64,000 nucleotides of DNA from Petunia secreta. Its lineage: Eukaryota; Streptophyta; Magnoliopsida; Solanales; Solanaceae. The stretch covers positions 62,001 to 126,000 of the forward strand of contig JARKIP010000740.1 in assembly GCA_029990175.1 (NCBI GenBank), given 5' to 3'. Shown here piece after piece: positions 1 to 11,109 of this stretch. Below the pieces are notes generated by a model. It was not told the DNA's origin. It worked only from the letters and a program-made list of their open reading frames with translations, and ran no database searches. Numbering within the stretch: the stretch's first letter is position 1; each line of letters opens with the position of its first letter. The translations under genes and the position numbers were made by a program.

Positions 1-189
1 CAACTACTTTAGAAATTTACATTTATGTAGAATTCCACAGTGATTTTAGAAAGTGTACCGTACTTTAGAATTCAAATTGAATATTATATAGGATTTTTTA
101 TATTTATCTCCCATTTTCATACAGTCAAATGGTGAATTACCAACTTTATAACTTCTGTATAACAGTGCTTGTCTTTATTTTGGTTGTTT

Positions 190-550
190 GTATACTTGAT
201 ATGGTATATTATCCCTTTTATCAGATCTATAAGCAAGAGGACACGTGGGGATCTCAATACATACATCATAAAGTAATTACACTTTTTTCATGACTTTCTG
301 TTTAGTTGTTTATAAACTCCAGATAGATTATTATCAAGTTCATCAGATCTTCAGAAATCTCACGTCTATGTTTAGTTGTTTAAAAACTTTAATAGGTTTA
401 TTATCATTTTTATCAGATCTAAAAGCAAGAGGACACGTGGAGATCTCAGTACATACATCTTAAATTAATTATACATTTTCAATGACTCTATGTTTGTTTA
501 GTTGTTTATAAACTCCAGATCGTTTATTATCAAGTTCATCAAATTTACTT
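190..550. repeat. Subterminal direct repeat, two units of about 190 bp
   Basis: Two diverged direct copies (about 205-352 and 399-547). Shared landmarks are a block with AAGCAAGAGGACACGTGG followed by GATCTCA, and a block with TTTAGTTGTTTATAAACTCC. The right arm (9400-9560) appears to hold only one unit. Each unit carries a CACGTG palindrome. Subterminal repeats are common transposase-binding regions in DNA transposons; that role here is inference. Confidence 0.65.
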
Positions 551-781
551 TACGTAACGTCATAAATTTGTCATGGTCTCTATGTTTAGTTGCCTATAGA
601 CTTCAGTAGGTCTATTATTATGTTAAATAAACATGAAAAATAATAGCAACACAAACATGTATGCCAGCAGCAAAATTTTCCCCATTCCATTCATATAATT
701 TTAATAATTACAAAATAAAAAGCTTTCTTTAATCAGAATGCCCTATAAAATAACCTGAAACAAAAAGCATAAATAATTAAA

Positions 782-1021
782 CTAACTTAAAACATTAAAA
801 ATACTTAAAATAAACATATAAATTAAGGGGAACAAGGGGGAAGGGGGAGGGGTGATGAGGTCGTCAGAGTTGATACCGCACGGCGGCACATTGCACGAAG
901 CATACGTGCAATGCGCCCTAATGTTCATCTCTTGGCGCAGCCTATCCTCGTTTATAGTTCGTATGAGTAGGTTAAGTGCTTGGCAGATGAGGAGTGTATC
1001 TTGGGTGATGGGGTGCACCAT
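782..1021 (-). CDS. Small second ORF of MULE copy A, 79 codons, unknown function
   Basis: Uninterrupted ORF on the same strand as, and downstream of, the transposase remnant. It has its own TATA-like sequence about 80 bases upstream of the ATG. The C-terminus is Pro/Ser-rich (TPPPSP) with a hydrophobic tail. The equivalent place in copy B (8813-9000) shows nearly the same sequence with its ATG changed to ATA and later frame breaks. The equivalent place in element M3 (11110-11541) carries a longer ORF whose tail also has a TPPNSP-type motif. I do not recognise a domain. Conserved position and a private promoter suggest a real accessory gene of this MULE family, but copy A may be decayed. Confidence 0.45.
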   Translation of the reverse strand: MVHPITQDTLLICQALNLLIRTINEDRLRQEMNIRAHCTYASCNVPPCGINSDDLITPPPSPLFPLIYMFILSIFNVLS

Positions 1022-1095
1022 TATTGTGGAGAAAAAATCTTAAGAAAAGTTGAGATTTATTAGTTGAAATTGTGTTGAAAAAAAGAGTAAAAATT

Positions 1096-1112
1096 GTCCT
1101 ATTTATAGATAA
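1096..1112 (-). promoter_or_regulatory. TATA-like box for the small MULE ORF (copy A)
   Basis: On the minus strand the sequence reads TCTATAAATAGGAC, about 80 bases before the ATG at 1021. The same element occurs in copy B on the plus strand near 8726-8740, at the equivalent distance from the lost start codon. Confidence 0.5.
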
Positions 1113-1622
1113 AGAAGGTGAAGGGATAAGGATGGGGGGAGGAGGGTCTAACAGTAATGATTAAACACTGTTCCCAGAGAGACTTTTCTCTTTCCTCTAT
1201 TGAATCCGACGGGACATGCGACTTGGGCAGTGCACCCTTTAATTTACCCAACACGTTTACACACTGATCTATTATCTATCACTCAATATACTTAGCTTAC
1301 TCATTAAGTTTATTTTTAATTAATATACGACACCTAGTTGTCATTGCATTTGAAATATTGTCTTGTCTTTAGTCATGCAATTTTGGTATATGATCGAATA
1401 GCCAACTTAAACGACAAATGTTCAATTTAATATAAATCCAACATCTATTTAGTGTAGACCATGTATAGTAGTTTATACCCTATTTTATTCCTAGTTGTCC
1501 AAAAAAACTTGCAACTACAGATATCAATAAAGCCAGTTAAAGTTCATTGTGAACCACGTTATGATCGATTGTCAACTACATATAATACATAACAATAAAT
1601 CACTGTGTATTTTGAGCAAGAG

Positions 1623-4069
1623 GACAAGTTGTTTTCTTGTGGCCGGGTCGTTTACATATTGAACATCTATTATTTCTCTTCTTGGGTGTATATGATTCCT
1701 CCCCTATTGATGGAATGCGCTTAGCTCTTTTCCTGCCCATTTTGACATCAACCTAAGGTGTCCTTACGGTCAGCAGCGTATAATCGGGTGGCAGAATCTA
1801 CTCTTCTTCTGAGGAATGGGACGAGTATTATGTCCATATGCAAGTAGGTACGCGTCCCGCCTATAATACTCAGAAGTGTACTGGTAAAAAATGCTACCAT
1901 ACTCATCTCCAAAGGCCAAATGAATCGCTATAGTCGCATGGATGCACAGGATCATGTCCAAGTCAAATTGCCTACATGAACAGGTTTTTCTAGTTAGACT
2001 CACAATTTTTCTTGTTAGTATATCCTTAGGCTCATCTTCTCCCGCAACGGAAAAATCACCGTTGTCCAGGATATACACCTAAAGAACGCTGGCAAGACCC
2101 ATATAATGCCTGAGCAGCTTCTCAATTCGAGAGACTAAGATGGTGTTCACCTTGTTGACAAATGCATGACGCTTCATGAAAATTTCTTGGAACCTCTCAT
2201 TAATAGAATTAAAGAGGGCGACAATTGGGAATTCTCTTTCGTCCAAGAACATTGCTTTTACAGATTCTGAAATATTGGTGGAGATCACTTTGTACTTGTG
2301 ACCTAGGAAATATGTCGTGCTCCATTTTTCTGGTCCAACACCAACAAGACAGTCAGCAGGCCGCTACATTTTTTTTTACAAAGCTTGTTTAGTTCATTAT
2401 CGAAAATCTCTTGGCTATAAGCTTGAGCTGCAGCATAATAATTACTCATAAAATCACTCCTAAACCTTTTACGAATGTTATCAGCGAGGTGCCTCATGCA
2501 AAATTCATGATGCACTTGAGAGTAAACCCTTAAAATTCTATTAGCTATGCTACTAGCGCGATCAGAGATGATGCACAGCTCCGGACTGTCCAGTACCACC
2601 GCCTACAAGTTCCGAAAGAAGATGGTCCATGAATCATGCACTCCACATCGACCACACAAAACGGCAATGGAAAAATATGGTTCTCTATATCCAGCGCCAC
2701 CGCAACCAATATTACACCTTCGTAAGACATCGACAAATGAGTGCCATCAACAGATATTACCTTTCTCAAATAATGATATGCTCTAATCCAAGCACCAAAT
2801 GATACAAAAAAAAAAATAACAAAATGAATAGTCATCACTCACAGCTAGTTGGACATAACTTTTGGGATTCTCTCTTTCAATTGCAAACCGATATACATCT
2901 AAAGAAGCGTACTTGTACTCCGTCGTCCCCCTCACCATGGTCCTTGCAATGTCCCTTTGCCTCCAATTATTCCAATAACTAACATTTATTTCAGATCATA
3001 AATAGCAGTCGCGTTGACATCTTTGTTGATGGACCCTTGTTTCCAATAAACCTATTTTTAACAAGACGAGTGATGACCTTTGCCGAAGCTTGAGGATGGT
3101 GGCTCGTAGCATTCTCTACCCTACATGTGTGATCACCATAGTACTTGGTGATCTTAAATGTATCAAAAGTTTGGTACCACATAGTGCATACAGTCCACTT
3201 GCATTTTAGCGATGCACATGCCACAGAATACTAAACCTTTGTACTCTTTTTCGTGCGAAAAGTATACATTTTCTTAATCCCGCTATCTTCAATGAGTAAA
3301 CCAACTCATTCTTATTCAAGAATATTTTACCCTTATAAAAACCTATGCCATCATTAAGAATATTACTGGACTCTATTTCTGCAGACCCCCCAACAACATC
3401 TGTCTGCGTTTCAGCAGGCCCATTACGCTCAGATTCATCAGTTTCATCACTGCTGGTACTCTCCTCTTCATCCACGTTTGCAGGATAATACCCACTATCC
3501 TCAACAACAGACCTAAAAACATCATCCCATTGATCATCATCAACTGCTTAAGGAGATGCTGCAACAACATTTGAAGATGGGGCAGAGCCCTCAACTATCA
3601 AAATATAAATAATAGGCCTACTTCCATTACCATCTACATCTAGGAGGTATATGTTCAGATCACTGTCATTCCTAATAAATGAAGGAGCTATTTTCTCCCT
3701 CGTAGGTGCATTGTCATTCCTAATATAACTAATAGACACATCGCCCCGATTACAGGTTAATTGTCCGCGTTCAATGAAGTTGTCAATCAACTCGTCAAAT
3801 GTACCCTCCAATTTCAATGCAATAAGTATTGTTGCACTAGAATTGGAATACCAAGACCAGCATTTAGTCGTCTCTACCCATTTCCCCAAGAAATCAGCAC
3901 CTACTACTGCATAGCCCCCGATCAGTGAACGAGTTGACAATTTACTGAAATAGGTCGATGAATTAAAGCAGAGTTCTAATGGAACAAGAACAATGGCGGA
4001 GATGATAAAGCAGCTTACCAGCTCAATAAAACACCTCGTATACAATGTAGAAGCTGGGTACCAACCCAA
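1623..4069 (-). pseudogene. MuDR/MULE transposase, degenerate
   Basis: Order on the minus strand: an acidic N-terminal region (4069-3240); a MuDR-type DNA-binding segment (about 3224-3030, with HTCRVENATSHH); the DDE catalytic region, with a first Asp in SVDGTHL (about 2740) and a second in ISDRASS (about 2570), followed by CMRHLADN; a SWIM zinc finger (CSCRQFDLDMILCIHA, about 1980-1925); and a C-terminal CCHC knuckle of CX2CX3GHX4C type (about 1680-1640). Breaks: an in-frame stop at 3548-3550, then frame changes near 3230, between 3000 and 2840, and near 2600, 2300 and 2080. A possible intron lies near 2777-2845. The domain set is that of Mutator-like transposases, which excise and reinsert the element in the nucleus. 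This copy cannot make an intact enzyme. Confidence 0.85.
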
Positions 4070-4530
4070 TTATATGTTAATGCTCACACCACAATAGACA
4101 GATTGGAACTTTTGAAAAAAATGAAAATTGAAAATTTCAAAACCTTCCCATGGCACAAATCACGAAATGAGGATAGATTGAAGATGGGAATTGGATTGTG
4201 ATAGCTACGGCATAAAATGGTATGAACTTTGGGCCTGGAACGAGTTTTAGCTGAAGGAGAAGCCAATGAACGAGTTTGAGAAGAAGAAGAGAGGGGGGGG
4301 GGGGGGGGGGGATTCTGGGCGTGAAATTTAGGGGGGATGTTTTTCTTTTATGGGTATGGGCCATTTTGTCATATTCAGGACTTGGGTGGTTGGGATGTCT
4401 AGTTTTTTTTAGGTCTAATTAAGCCCTAAATATTATTAAATAAGAGGAGGTCATCTACCCAATTTTTAAAACTTGGAGGTCATTTTTTTTATAGAAGACA
4501 TGAAAAAGATCATAGAGCTAAATGTGCCGA

Positions 4531-5749
4531 GTTAATTTATAGTGCAATCTATAGTTTCCTATTAATGATTAAATCTTTTCCTAAATCAATTTCTCCTGCA
4601 AATGATATTAGAAACACCACATATGGTAGTGCTTCATACTAATGCAATCAGAGAATTCTTAATGCACTGTTGTCTGTAGACAGCTCCTTCTGTCAGAGAA
4701 TTTTCTTATCTGAAACACCCAAGGGGAATGACTCGCTGGCCAAGAAAACATATTCCCTTTCACCTTACATAGCCATTATCCAGTTTCCAGTAAATTAAGA
4801 ATATGTTCAATGAAAATTTTCTCAATTATGAAAAATAAAATAATTTTCTATTTGATAAATTTCTACCTGAGAGGTTCCTAGAGAATGGCATTCCTCACAC
4901 CATGCATGTCAATATTATGAATTTATTCAATATGTCTGTTTAGAAAGAAGATAACTTCGAGCCATGAAAATCATTGAAAGATAATTTCAGAAACATAATC
5001 AAGTCATGGTAAACAAACTCAATAAAAATCAATAATTCAGCAAAATGGATTTTGCCTTTTGACTTGTACTAATCCTGCTTTTTTTTATTGAAATATGATA
5101 CCAAAGAAAATTCCATCTTTTTAATATTTTGAACCGACTCCATTAAATACTCTATTTCATTTTTATTGATACATAGGACATTGTCTAGAACCTCCATCTT
5201 AAATATATCTTACTAAAGCAAGAAGATTTAATACATAGAGAAGGTAAGCAACACCACCTACTGCTTACCTCCATTTAGCTCTCCACTTTTCCCATTTATA
5301 CACAAGGCATATATACTCTACTGCATATACTAGAAACATACTTTACTTATTCGAGAAGATTAATACATAGAGAAACCGATCAATATCGAATTCTTCATAA
5401 AGAATAAACATGCCTACTCCTCCCATTCTATCATTCTTTTGTGTAAAATGGGGTCCTAAAAAGAATAAAGTAAAAGAATCAACAAAGTTTTATGTGTCAT
5501 CATAAACTAACTGTTGCAAACAGAACACGGATATCTTCGCAGACAAATGGTAGGAATTTCCTGGACTCAATAGAATAAAAGAACGAACGATTATAGTATG
5601 TGGGTCCTAATAAGTCATATCATTAAGAGCAAATGAAAGATACTAAGATTAAGTTGCTTTCAAAGAGAGGAAGGTGCCATTATTTTTTGCAATATACTAA
5701 ACAGAAAAGTGTATACTCACCTGGAATGGGACAGAGTAAGTAGGGTGAT
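4531..5749. other. Loop between the two MULE arms, no gene seen
   Basis: AT-rich sequence without convincing coding potential. The only structure I see is a possible MITE at about 5411-5745, listed separately. The mirror symmetry of the flanking arms fades out at both ends of this loop. Confidence 0.6.
5411..5745. mobile_element. Possible MITE inside the palindrome loop
   Basis: The segment starts with CCTACTCCTCCCATTCTAT and ends with a sequence whose reverse complement is CCCTACTTACTCTGTCCCAT, an imperfect terminal inverted repeat of roughly 20 bases. Internally the motif GGGTCCTAA occurs twice (about 5450 and 5605). No coding capacity. Resembles a short non-autonomous DNA transposon, but I cannot confirm a target duplication. 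Confidence 0.3.
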
Positions 5750-5910
5750 TTTCATAATAGACCTCTTTGATGTCTTCAATTAAAAAAATAACTTTCAAGT
5801 TTTAAATATTGGGTAGATGACCTCTACCCAGATAACGATGATTAGGACTTGATTAGACAAAAAAAATGCTCACACGTCCAAACCCCCCAAGTTCTGAATA
5901 TTATATTTTG

Positions 5911-6150
5911 GCCCATACTAAAAAAGGAAAATTCTCCCCCCCCCCAACCAAATTTGTTGCCCTGGTTCCCCCTTCATCTCGTTTCAGACACCTCCATTGC
6001 CCTCTTCTTCAGCTTAACCTCGTTCTAGGGCCCATACTAGAAAAGGAAAATTCTCCCCCCCCCCACCACCAAATTTGTTGCCCTGGTTCCCCCTTCATCT
6101 CGTTCCAGACATCTCCATTGCCCTCTTCTTCAGCTGAACCTCGTTCCAGG
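5911..6150 (+). repeat. 119-bp tandem duplication in the 5' region of MULE copy B
   Basis: Two adjacent copies starting at 5911 and 6030. Both begin GCCCATACTA, pass through a poly-C run, and continue through TTTGTTGCCCTGGTTCCCCC to a shared CCTCTTCTTCAGCT segment. Copy A has a single counterpart (4210-4370). The poly-C run may have promoted slippage or unequal exchange. Confidence 0.7.
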
Positions 6151-6576
6151 CCTGAATCCAGACGATTTTGTTCAGCAGCTAACACAAATCCAATTCCCAT
6201 CTTCAATTTGCTCTCATTTCGTAATTTCTGGATGTTGGAAGCTTTTAAATTTTAAATTTTCGTCTTTTTCAAAAAAAGTCAATCAGTCGATCATGGTGGG
6301 TGCACTGACATCGAATTGGGTTGGTATCAATATCATCATGGTATACGAAGTGTTTTATTGAGCTAGTAAGCTGCTTTATCATCTCCCAAATTATTTTTAT
6401 TCTATTAGAACTGTGTTTTAGTTCATCGACCTATTTCAGTATTTGTCGACTTGTTCATATATCAGTAAATAGAGATGTGCTGGGAGGCTAGGCAGTAGTG
6501 GGTGATGATTACAATGGGTAGAGACGCCTAAGTGCTAGTCTTGGTATTCCAATACTAATGAATAATACCTATTGCA

Positions 6577-7120
6577 TTGAAATTGGAGGGTACATTTGAC
6601 GAGTTGATTGACAGCGTCATTGAACGCGGACAATTAAATTTTAATCGGGGCAATGTATCCATTAGTTATATGCTTAGTGCTGTGGCAGCTAGGGGGGAAA
6701 ATAGCTCATTCATTAGGAATGACAGTGATCTTCGCATATACCTCCTAGATGTAGATGGTAATGGTAGTAGGCCTATTCTTCATATTTCACAGGTCGAGAG
6801 GTCCATCACAGCTTCAAATGCTGCTGCAGTATCTCCCAGAGCTGTTGATGATCAAATGGAAGAGTCCAGCAATATTATTGGAGATGGTACGGGCAAATCA
6901 CTCTTGGAAAAGAACGTTGAGAAGGCTACGAGCTACCATCATCATGCTGTCGTGGGAGATAAAAGAACCTTCACATGTAAGACGTTTATCAAAAGGGGCG
7001 GGAAAAGAGTTAAGCACATTCTATCTATCGAGGTATCATTTACGTCCAAGAAGAGAAGGAATTAATGTTCAAATTGTAAATGACCCGGCCATAAAGAAAC
7101 AACTTGCCCCGTGGCTCAAA
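6577..7120 (+). pseudogene. MULE transposase remnant of copy B (N-terminus fused to terminal zinc knuckle)
   Basis: The N-terminal part shares long runs with copy A (LEGTFDELID, FIRNDSD, YLLDVDGNGSRP). After a short piece equivalent to the DNA-binding segment (about 6920-6960) the sequence jumps to the C-terminus equivalent to copy A 1750-1623 (KKRRN, then the zinc-knuckle residues). Stops interrupt the knuckle at about 7063 and 7078. All of the DDE catalytic region and the SWIM finger are missing. It is a deletion derivative, not a functional transposase. Confidence 0.75.
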
Positions 7121-8204
7121 ATAGATAGTGATTTATTATTTATTGCTTTTTACCTAATGAGTGTAATAACTTATTTTTCTGAATATTTGTAATAACTTAT
7201 GAACTGAAACATTTATGTATCTTCGCTTCCAATATACCAGTGTTTACTCAGTCTTGTTGTTTATTATAATTAGATATGTTGATAATAGACCCTTGTTGTG
7301 CTTGAAGTTCGATTTTTTATTGTCAAGTATGACTAGTCGACACTGGATTTTAACAAGTCAAAAATAAATCTTAACTAGCTTTATTGACATTTGTAGTAAT
7401 TTTTTGGTTGGACGTTGTTCGAGCATAGACATCTGAGCATAGACTGAAGACATTATTTCCAACAATTAGCGTGCAAGTAAAGTGGATAGTGTTGTAGAAG
7501 ATAGGCCAGGGGAAATGTGTGCCAGGTTTTTTAATGGAACAGTAACTCCTGTCTCTTGACCTTCTTTCTTTATAAACAGGGCCATTATTTCCTAATTTTT
7601 TCCATACCCAATAACAAGTTAATCTATCTACTTTTTCGCCTCCTTGATCTTCTCTCTTTCTCTAAAATATGCCATACGCAAGTGACTACAATGTCTGGCC
7701 TTTTGGATGGTACATCCGAACAGGGCATAGTCCATGCTTCACTCGAACTGTAAGTGGATATTCATGTATAACAGATGACCTAGTAAGTTTGGTACTTAAT
7801 TCTTTGATATTTGGATTTATTTACCGTAGATATTTTATTTTTAACCCATTAATCGTTGGACTCTTTGATTATAGACTTTTCCACAGTGCATAATAAATCT
7901 TTACCCGACAAAACGACGGAAGCTTGAATCTACAGTGCTGACCTTAGGTTCCACATGGAACTCCATGTGTCGCCGACTCGCAAAATGCTTCGGCGAAGTT
8001 GGTAATGGTTGGTTACTACGCGTCATATCGTTAAAGGCCAAATTCTCCACTTCCAATTTTGCCACGACATCATGAACATGGTTTATGTTTTTGTGTTCAT
8101 ATGTTGCCACGAATAAGAAGAGCATTCTGAGTAAAGAAATCTCTTTTTTTCATTAACGTAATTATTAAAAATATTATCAATGGAAATGGGTGATATTATG
8201 TCAG
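7121..8204 (+). other. Copy B-specific segment with a promoter-like block, no recognised gene
   Basis: Between the zinc-knuckle remnant and the distal arm. Part of it (7330-7430) resembles 8260-8350 (both contain a CTTTATTGACAT or CTTTATTGATAT block), so some of the intergenic unit may be duplicated. A TATA-like sequence lies at about 7570 (CTTTATAAACAGGGCC). It is followed by an ATG at 7669 with a short open frame to 7893, and by broken coding-like sequence to about 8125. I recognise no domain. It could be the remnant of another small MULE ORF. Confidence 0.35.
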
Positions 8205-9733
8205 CGTGTTAATTTTGGTGTTCCTATTGTTAGGTTGTTATAAGTTCTTATTTTTAGGCAAAGTGTGCATAGTTGACAATCTGTCCTAATCGGTTGACAA
8301 TACACCTTAACTGGCTTTATTGATATCTGTAGTTGCAAACTTTTTTGGACAACTAGGAATAAAGTAGTGTATAAACTACTATACATGGTCTACACTAAAT
8401 AGATGTTGGATTAATACTAAATTGAATATTTGTCGTTTAAGTTGGCTATTCGATCATACACCAAAGTTGCATAGACTAAAGACGGCATTATTTCAAAACA
8501 ATGATAACTAGGTGTCGTATATTAATAGATGTGAAACTTAATGAGTAAGCTAAGTATATATAGTGGTAAATAATAGGTAAATGTGAAACGTGTAATTAAT
8601 GGGTGCACTACCCAAGTTAAACATGTCCCGTCAGATTCAATAGAGGAGAGGGAAAAGTCTAACCGGTAACAGGATTTTATCATAACTGTTACACCCCCCA
8701 CCCCTATCCTTTCAACTTCTTCATCTATAAATAGGACCATTATTTACTCTTTTTTTCACACTACTCCAACTAATAAATCTCAGCTTTTCTTAAGCTTTTT
8801 TCTGCACAACAATAGCGTACCCACCCACCCAAGATGCACTCCTCATCTGTCAAGCACTTGACCTTCTCATACGAACAATGAATGAGGATAACCAGTGACA
8901 AGAAATGAATATTAGGCGTATTGCACGTATGCTTCGTGCAATGTGCTGCTGCGTCGGTTTCAACTCCGATGTCCTCATCAGCCCCCCAAGTTCCCCTTAA
9001 TTTATATGTTTTTTAAGTATTTTTAATATTTTAAGCTAGTTTAAGTATTTATGCATTTTATTTTTTGTTATTTTGATCTAGGGTAAAGAGATTTCTGATT
9101 TAAGAAAGCTCTTTATTATGTAATTATTAAAAGATTATGAATTGAATTGGGGGAATTTTTCTGCCCGCATACTAATTTTGGTGTTGCTATTGTTTTAATT
9201 TTTTTTTCAACTTTCTCATGTTTCTGCTTTGTTTTCATCGAAGAAAATGATGGGTTCTGTTTAAAATAATAATAGACCTACTTAAATTTATAAGCAACTA
9301 AACATGGAGACCAGAACTTATGACGTTACCTAATAATAAACCAATTAAAGTGTTTAAAAAACTAAACAACTAACCATAGAGTCTCGAGATTTCTGACGTA
9401 GATCTGATGAACTTGATGATAAACGAATTGAAGTATATAAACAACTAAACATAAAGTCATGAAAAAATTGTAATTAATTTAAGACGTATGTACTGAGATC
9501 TCCTTGTATAAACTGATAATAAATCACGTCAAGTATACAAACAACCAAAATAAAATAAAGACTTTTATATAGAAAATATAAAGTTACTAATTCACCATTT
9601 GACTGGGTATGCAATTGTGAGATAAATATAAAAAATCATGTAAAAATATTTAATATGGAATTCTAATGTACAATATACTTTCTGAAATCACTGTGGAATT
9701 CTAAATCAATGTAGATTTTTAAAGTAGTTGATA
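8205..9733. repeat. Distal inverted-repeat arm (pairs with 1-1560)
   Basis: The reverse complement aligns with the left end of the window. The clearest block is 9541-9733 against 1-200, and the block 8260-8480 matches 1370-1560. It contains the decayed second ORF. Just after 9733 the sequence is unrelated to anything else in the window, suggesting the element edge is at or near 9733. Confidence 0.8.
8726..9000 (+). pseudogene. Decayed small second ORF of MULE copy B with its TATA region
   Basis: A TATA-like ATCTATAAATAGGACC near 8726 precedes a segment nearly identical to the minus-strand start of the copy A small ORF. The start codon position reads ATA instead of ATG (about 8813), and the reading frame is broken further down. 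The segment ends in the same GCCCCCCAAGTTCCCCTTAATTTATATG tail region as copy A, which marks it as the same gene. Confidence 0.55.
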
Positions 9734-10086
9734 ATCAAACATTTAGGATTGACAATCATTACTGCTAAACTTGATTTAATATGATTGAAACAACATTTTT
9801 TAATAAAATAATTATGACATCACACAATTATAACATTGGGTATGCTGTTGTTGTAATGTGGTGAATTATAAAAATAAAATATAAATTAGTAACAGTCAAT
9901 TCAACCGGATTGTAAATGGTGGACAATCCACCTTTTTAAGGTATATCATCGACTGTAGTGATTAAGAACTAAATTGAAGCGTTAATGCATATACATTAGT
10001 TTAAGAAGCCTTAAACATATAAATAATTCATTACAAAAGGTGGGTGGTGTTATTAATCAATATAAATAAATCAAAGAATTAGTTGC
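9734..10086. other. Unassigned AT-rich spacer
   Basis: About 350 bases with no open frame or repeat match that I could find in the window. It could be original flanking DNA between the MULE and the LTR fragment. Confidence 0.4.
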
Positions 10087-10545
10087 TTGTCACAGTGTGG
10101 GCAAAAATATGCCACCTACTATTACGGGGATACGAGTCCAGCTGGCGAGACTAGACTTATCTTACAAGTCAGTGGGCACAAAGGATACACGTCCGCTCCT
10201 GGGGCCAACGACCGTTTAGGCGGCACGACCATAGGACGCAAGGCATACATTCCAACTGCCTTAGGCTTACAGTCTCCTAGTTAGGGTTTAGTATATACCA
10301 CTGTCTTGAGTTATAGACCCATAGCATTATTAGTCTTTGTGTTTTACCTTAATTAGGATGGGTATCCACTACTATAAATGCCCCTTCTTACATTGTCTTG
10401 TACAACAGAGCGATTCACCACCAATTTACATTCTATACCCCTTCTTACTATAAATCCGGCTATTCTCAAGGAATAAGAATTCTTTACTTTTCTTGCTCAT
10501 TATTTTTCTCTTTTATTTATAGACTTTTCCATCATATTTAATGTA
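10087..10545 (+). repeat. LTR fragment of a Tat-type gypsy element, plus orientation
   Basis: Aligns with the reverse complement of 17600-18032. Shared landmarks are GTGGGCAAAAATA at the 5' end, CATAGGACGCAAGG, AGTTAGGGTTTAGTATA (against AGTTATGGTTTAGTATA), a TATA-like ACTATAAATGCC near 10371, and CCGGCTATTCTCAAGGAA near the 3' end. No internal region of a plus-strand element is attached. It is either a solo LTR or a truncated end; edges are approximate. Confidence 0.75.
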
Positions 10546-10865
10546 TTACTTGTGACCTCATTCTAAATTAATTGTTTAACCTACGTGACCGAGGCATAAA
10601 TTGTCGTGGGGCCCAGAAATTATAGGTATTCTACGAAAGAACTACTCTAAAAATCAGCTTTTAGGCCTTTAAATCACGTTCCTGAGTCAAATGACCAAAC
10701 TGCCCCGCTGTAAAAAGCTGTAGAATTTTTGCCTTGTGTTATAGCTGTGTGAAGCACAACCACAACACAGAATTCTTGGAGCTTCTCTAAAATCTTGTGC
10801 GATGCACTGCACCCATCGGGACCCCTCCCTTCCCCCCCCCCCCTCCGCGACTTGTTTTGCTCACC
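10546..10865. other. Spacer between LTR fragment and MULE M3
   Basis: No gene recognised. It contains a poly-C run near 10833-10844 and a possible continuation of the LTR to about 10600. I see no clear element edge. Confidence 0.35.
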
Positions 10866-11109
10866 AAAGTATGGGTAAAATACATCCAATTATGTATAAA
10901 TTTGGCCTATTATCAGTAGACAGTCAAAATTACAATAGAATAAAAAAACATGGAGATGAAAAACTTCAAATAGACCTGCAGTGGTGGACGGAAAATCAAA
11001 AACACAACCTAAACTAATATTACCAATATATCAGAAGGTCTAATAAAAACACAATCGAAACAACATTACATGATCAGTTGTAAACTAATATTAACCATAT
11101 GAACAGTAA

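Larger units (their letters stand above)
1..1560. repeat. Distal inverted-repeat arm (pairs with about 8205-9733)
   Basis: Long inverted repeat with its partner at the right end of copy B. By eye, alignable stretches occur at 1-210, 1090-1250 and 1300-1560 against the reverse complement of 8205-9733. The arm includes the TATA region and small second ORF of the MULE. It is far longer than a standard MULE terminal repeat, because it is a mirrored copy of the element's downstream half rather than a simple TIR. Confidence 0.8.
1..4530 (-). mobile_element. MULE copy A (Mutator-like DNA transposon), left arm of a large palindrome
   Basis: Minus-strand element read from a 5' end near 4400-4530 down towards position 1. 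It contains a degenerate MuDR-type transposase, an intergenic block and a small second ORF. Its whole length is mirrored by 5750-9733: for example the first 35 bases match the reverse complement of the end at 9733 with few differences, and the block around 4380-4500 matches 5790-5900. The outer end may lie beyond the window. No 9-bp target duplication could be assigned. Confidence 0.8.
5750..9733 (+). mobile_element. MULE copy B, internally deleted, right arm of the palindrome
   Basis: Plus-strand relative of copy A. It keeps the 5' end (5790-6260), the transposase N-terminal coding region (about 6560-6900), a short piece of the DNA-binding segment and the terminal zinc knuckle (about 7060-7115), and the distal arm (8205-9733). 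The DDE and SWIM domains are absent, so at least one internal deletion removed the catalytic core. It may once have been mobile only with transposase supplied by a relative. Confidence 0.75.

Noticed and set aside
852..1043. Plus-strand ORF over the small MULE ORF
   Set aside because: Antisense shadow of the minus-strand ORF, which has a promoter-like box and a counterpart in two other copies.
10087..10284. Short ORF beginning at the LTR fragment
   Set aside because: Lies wholly within LTR sequence shared with 17600-18032; chance frame.
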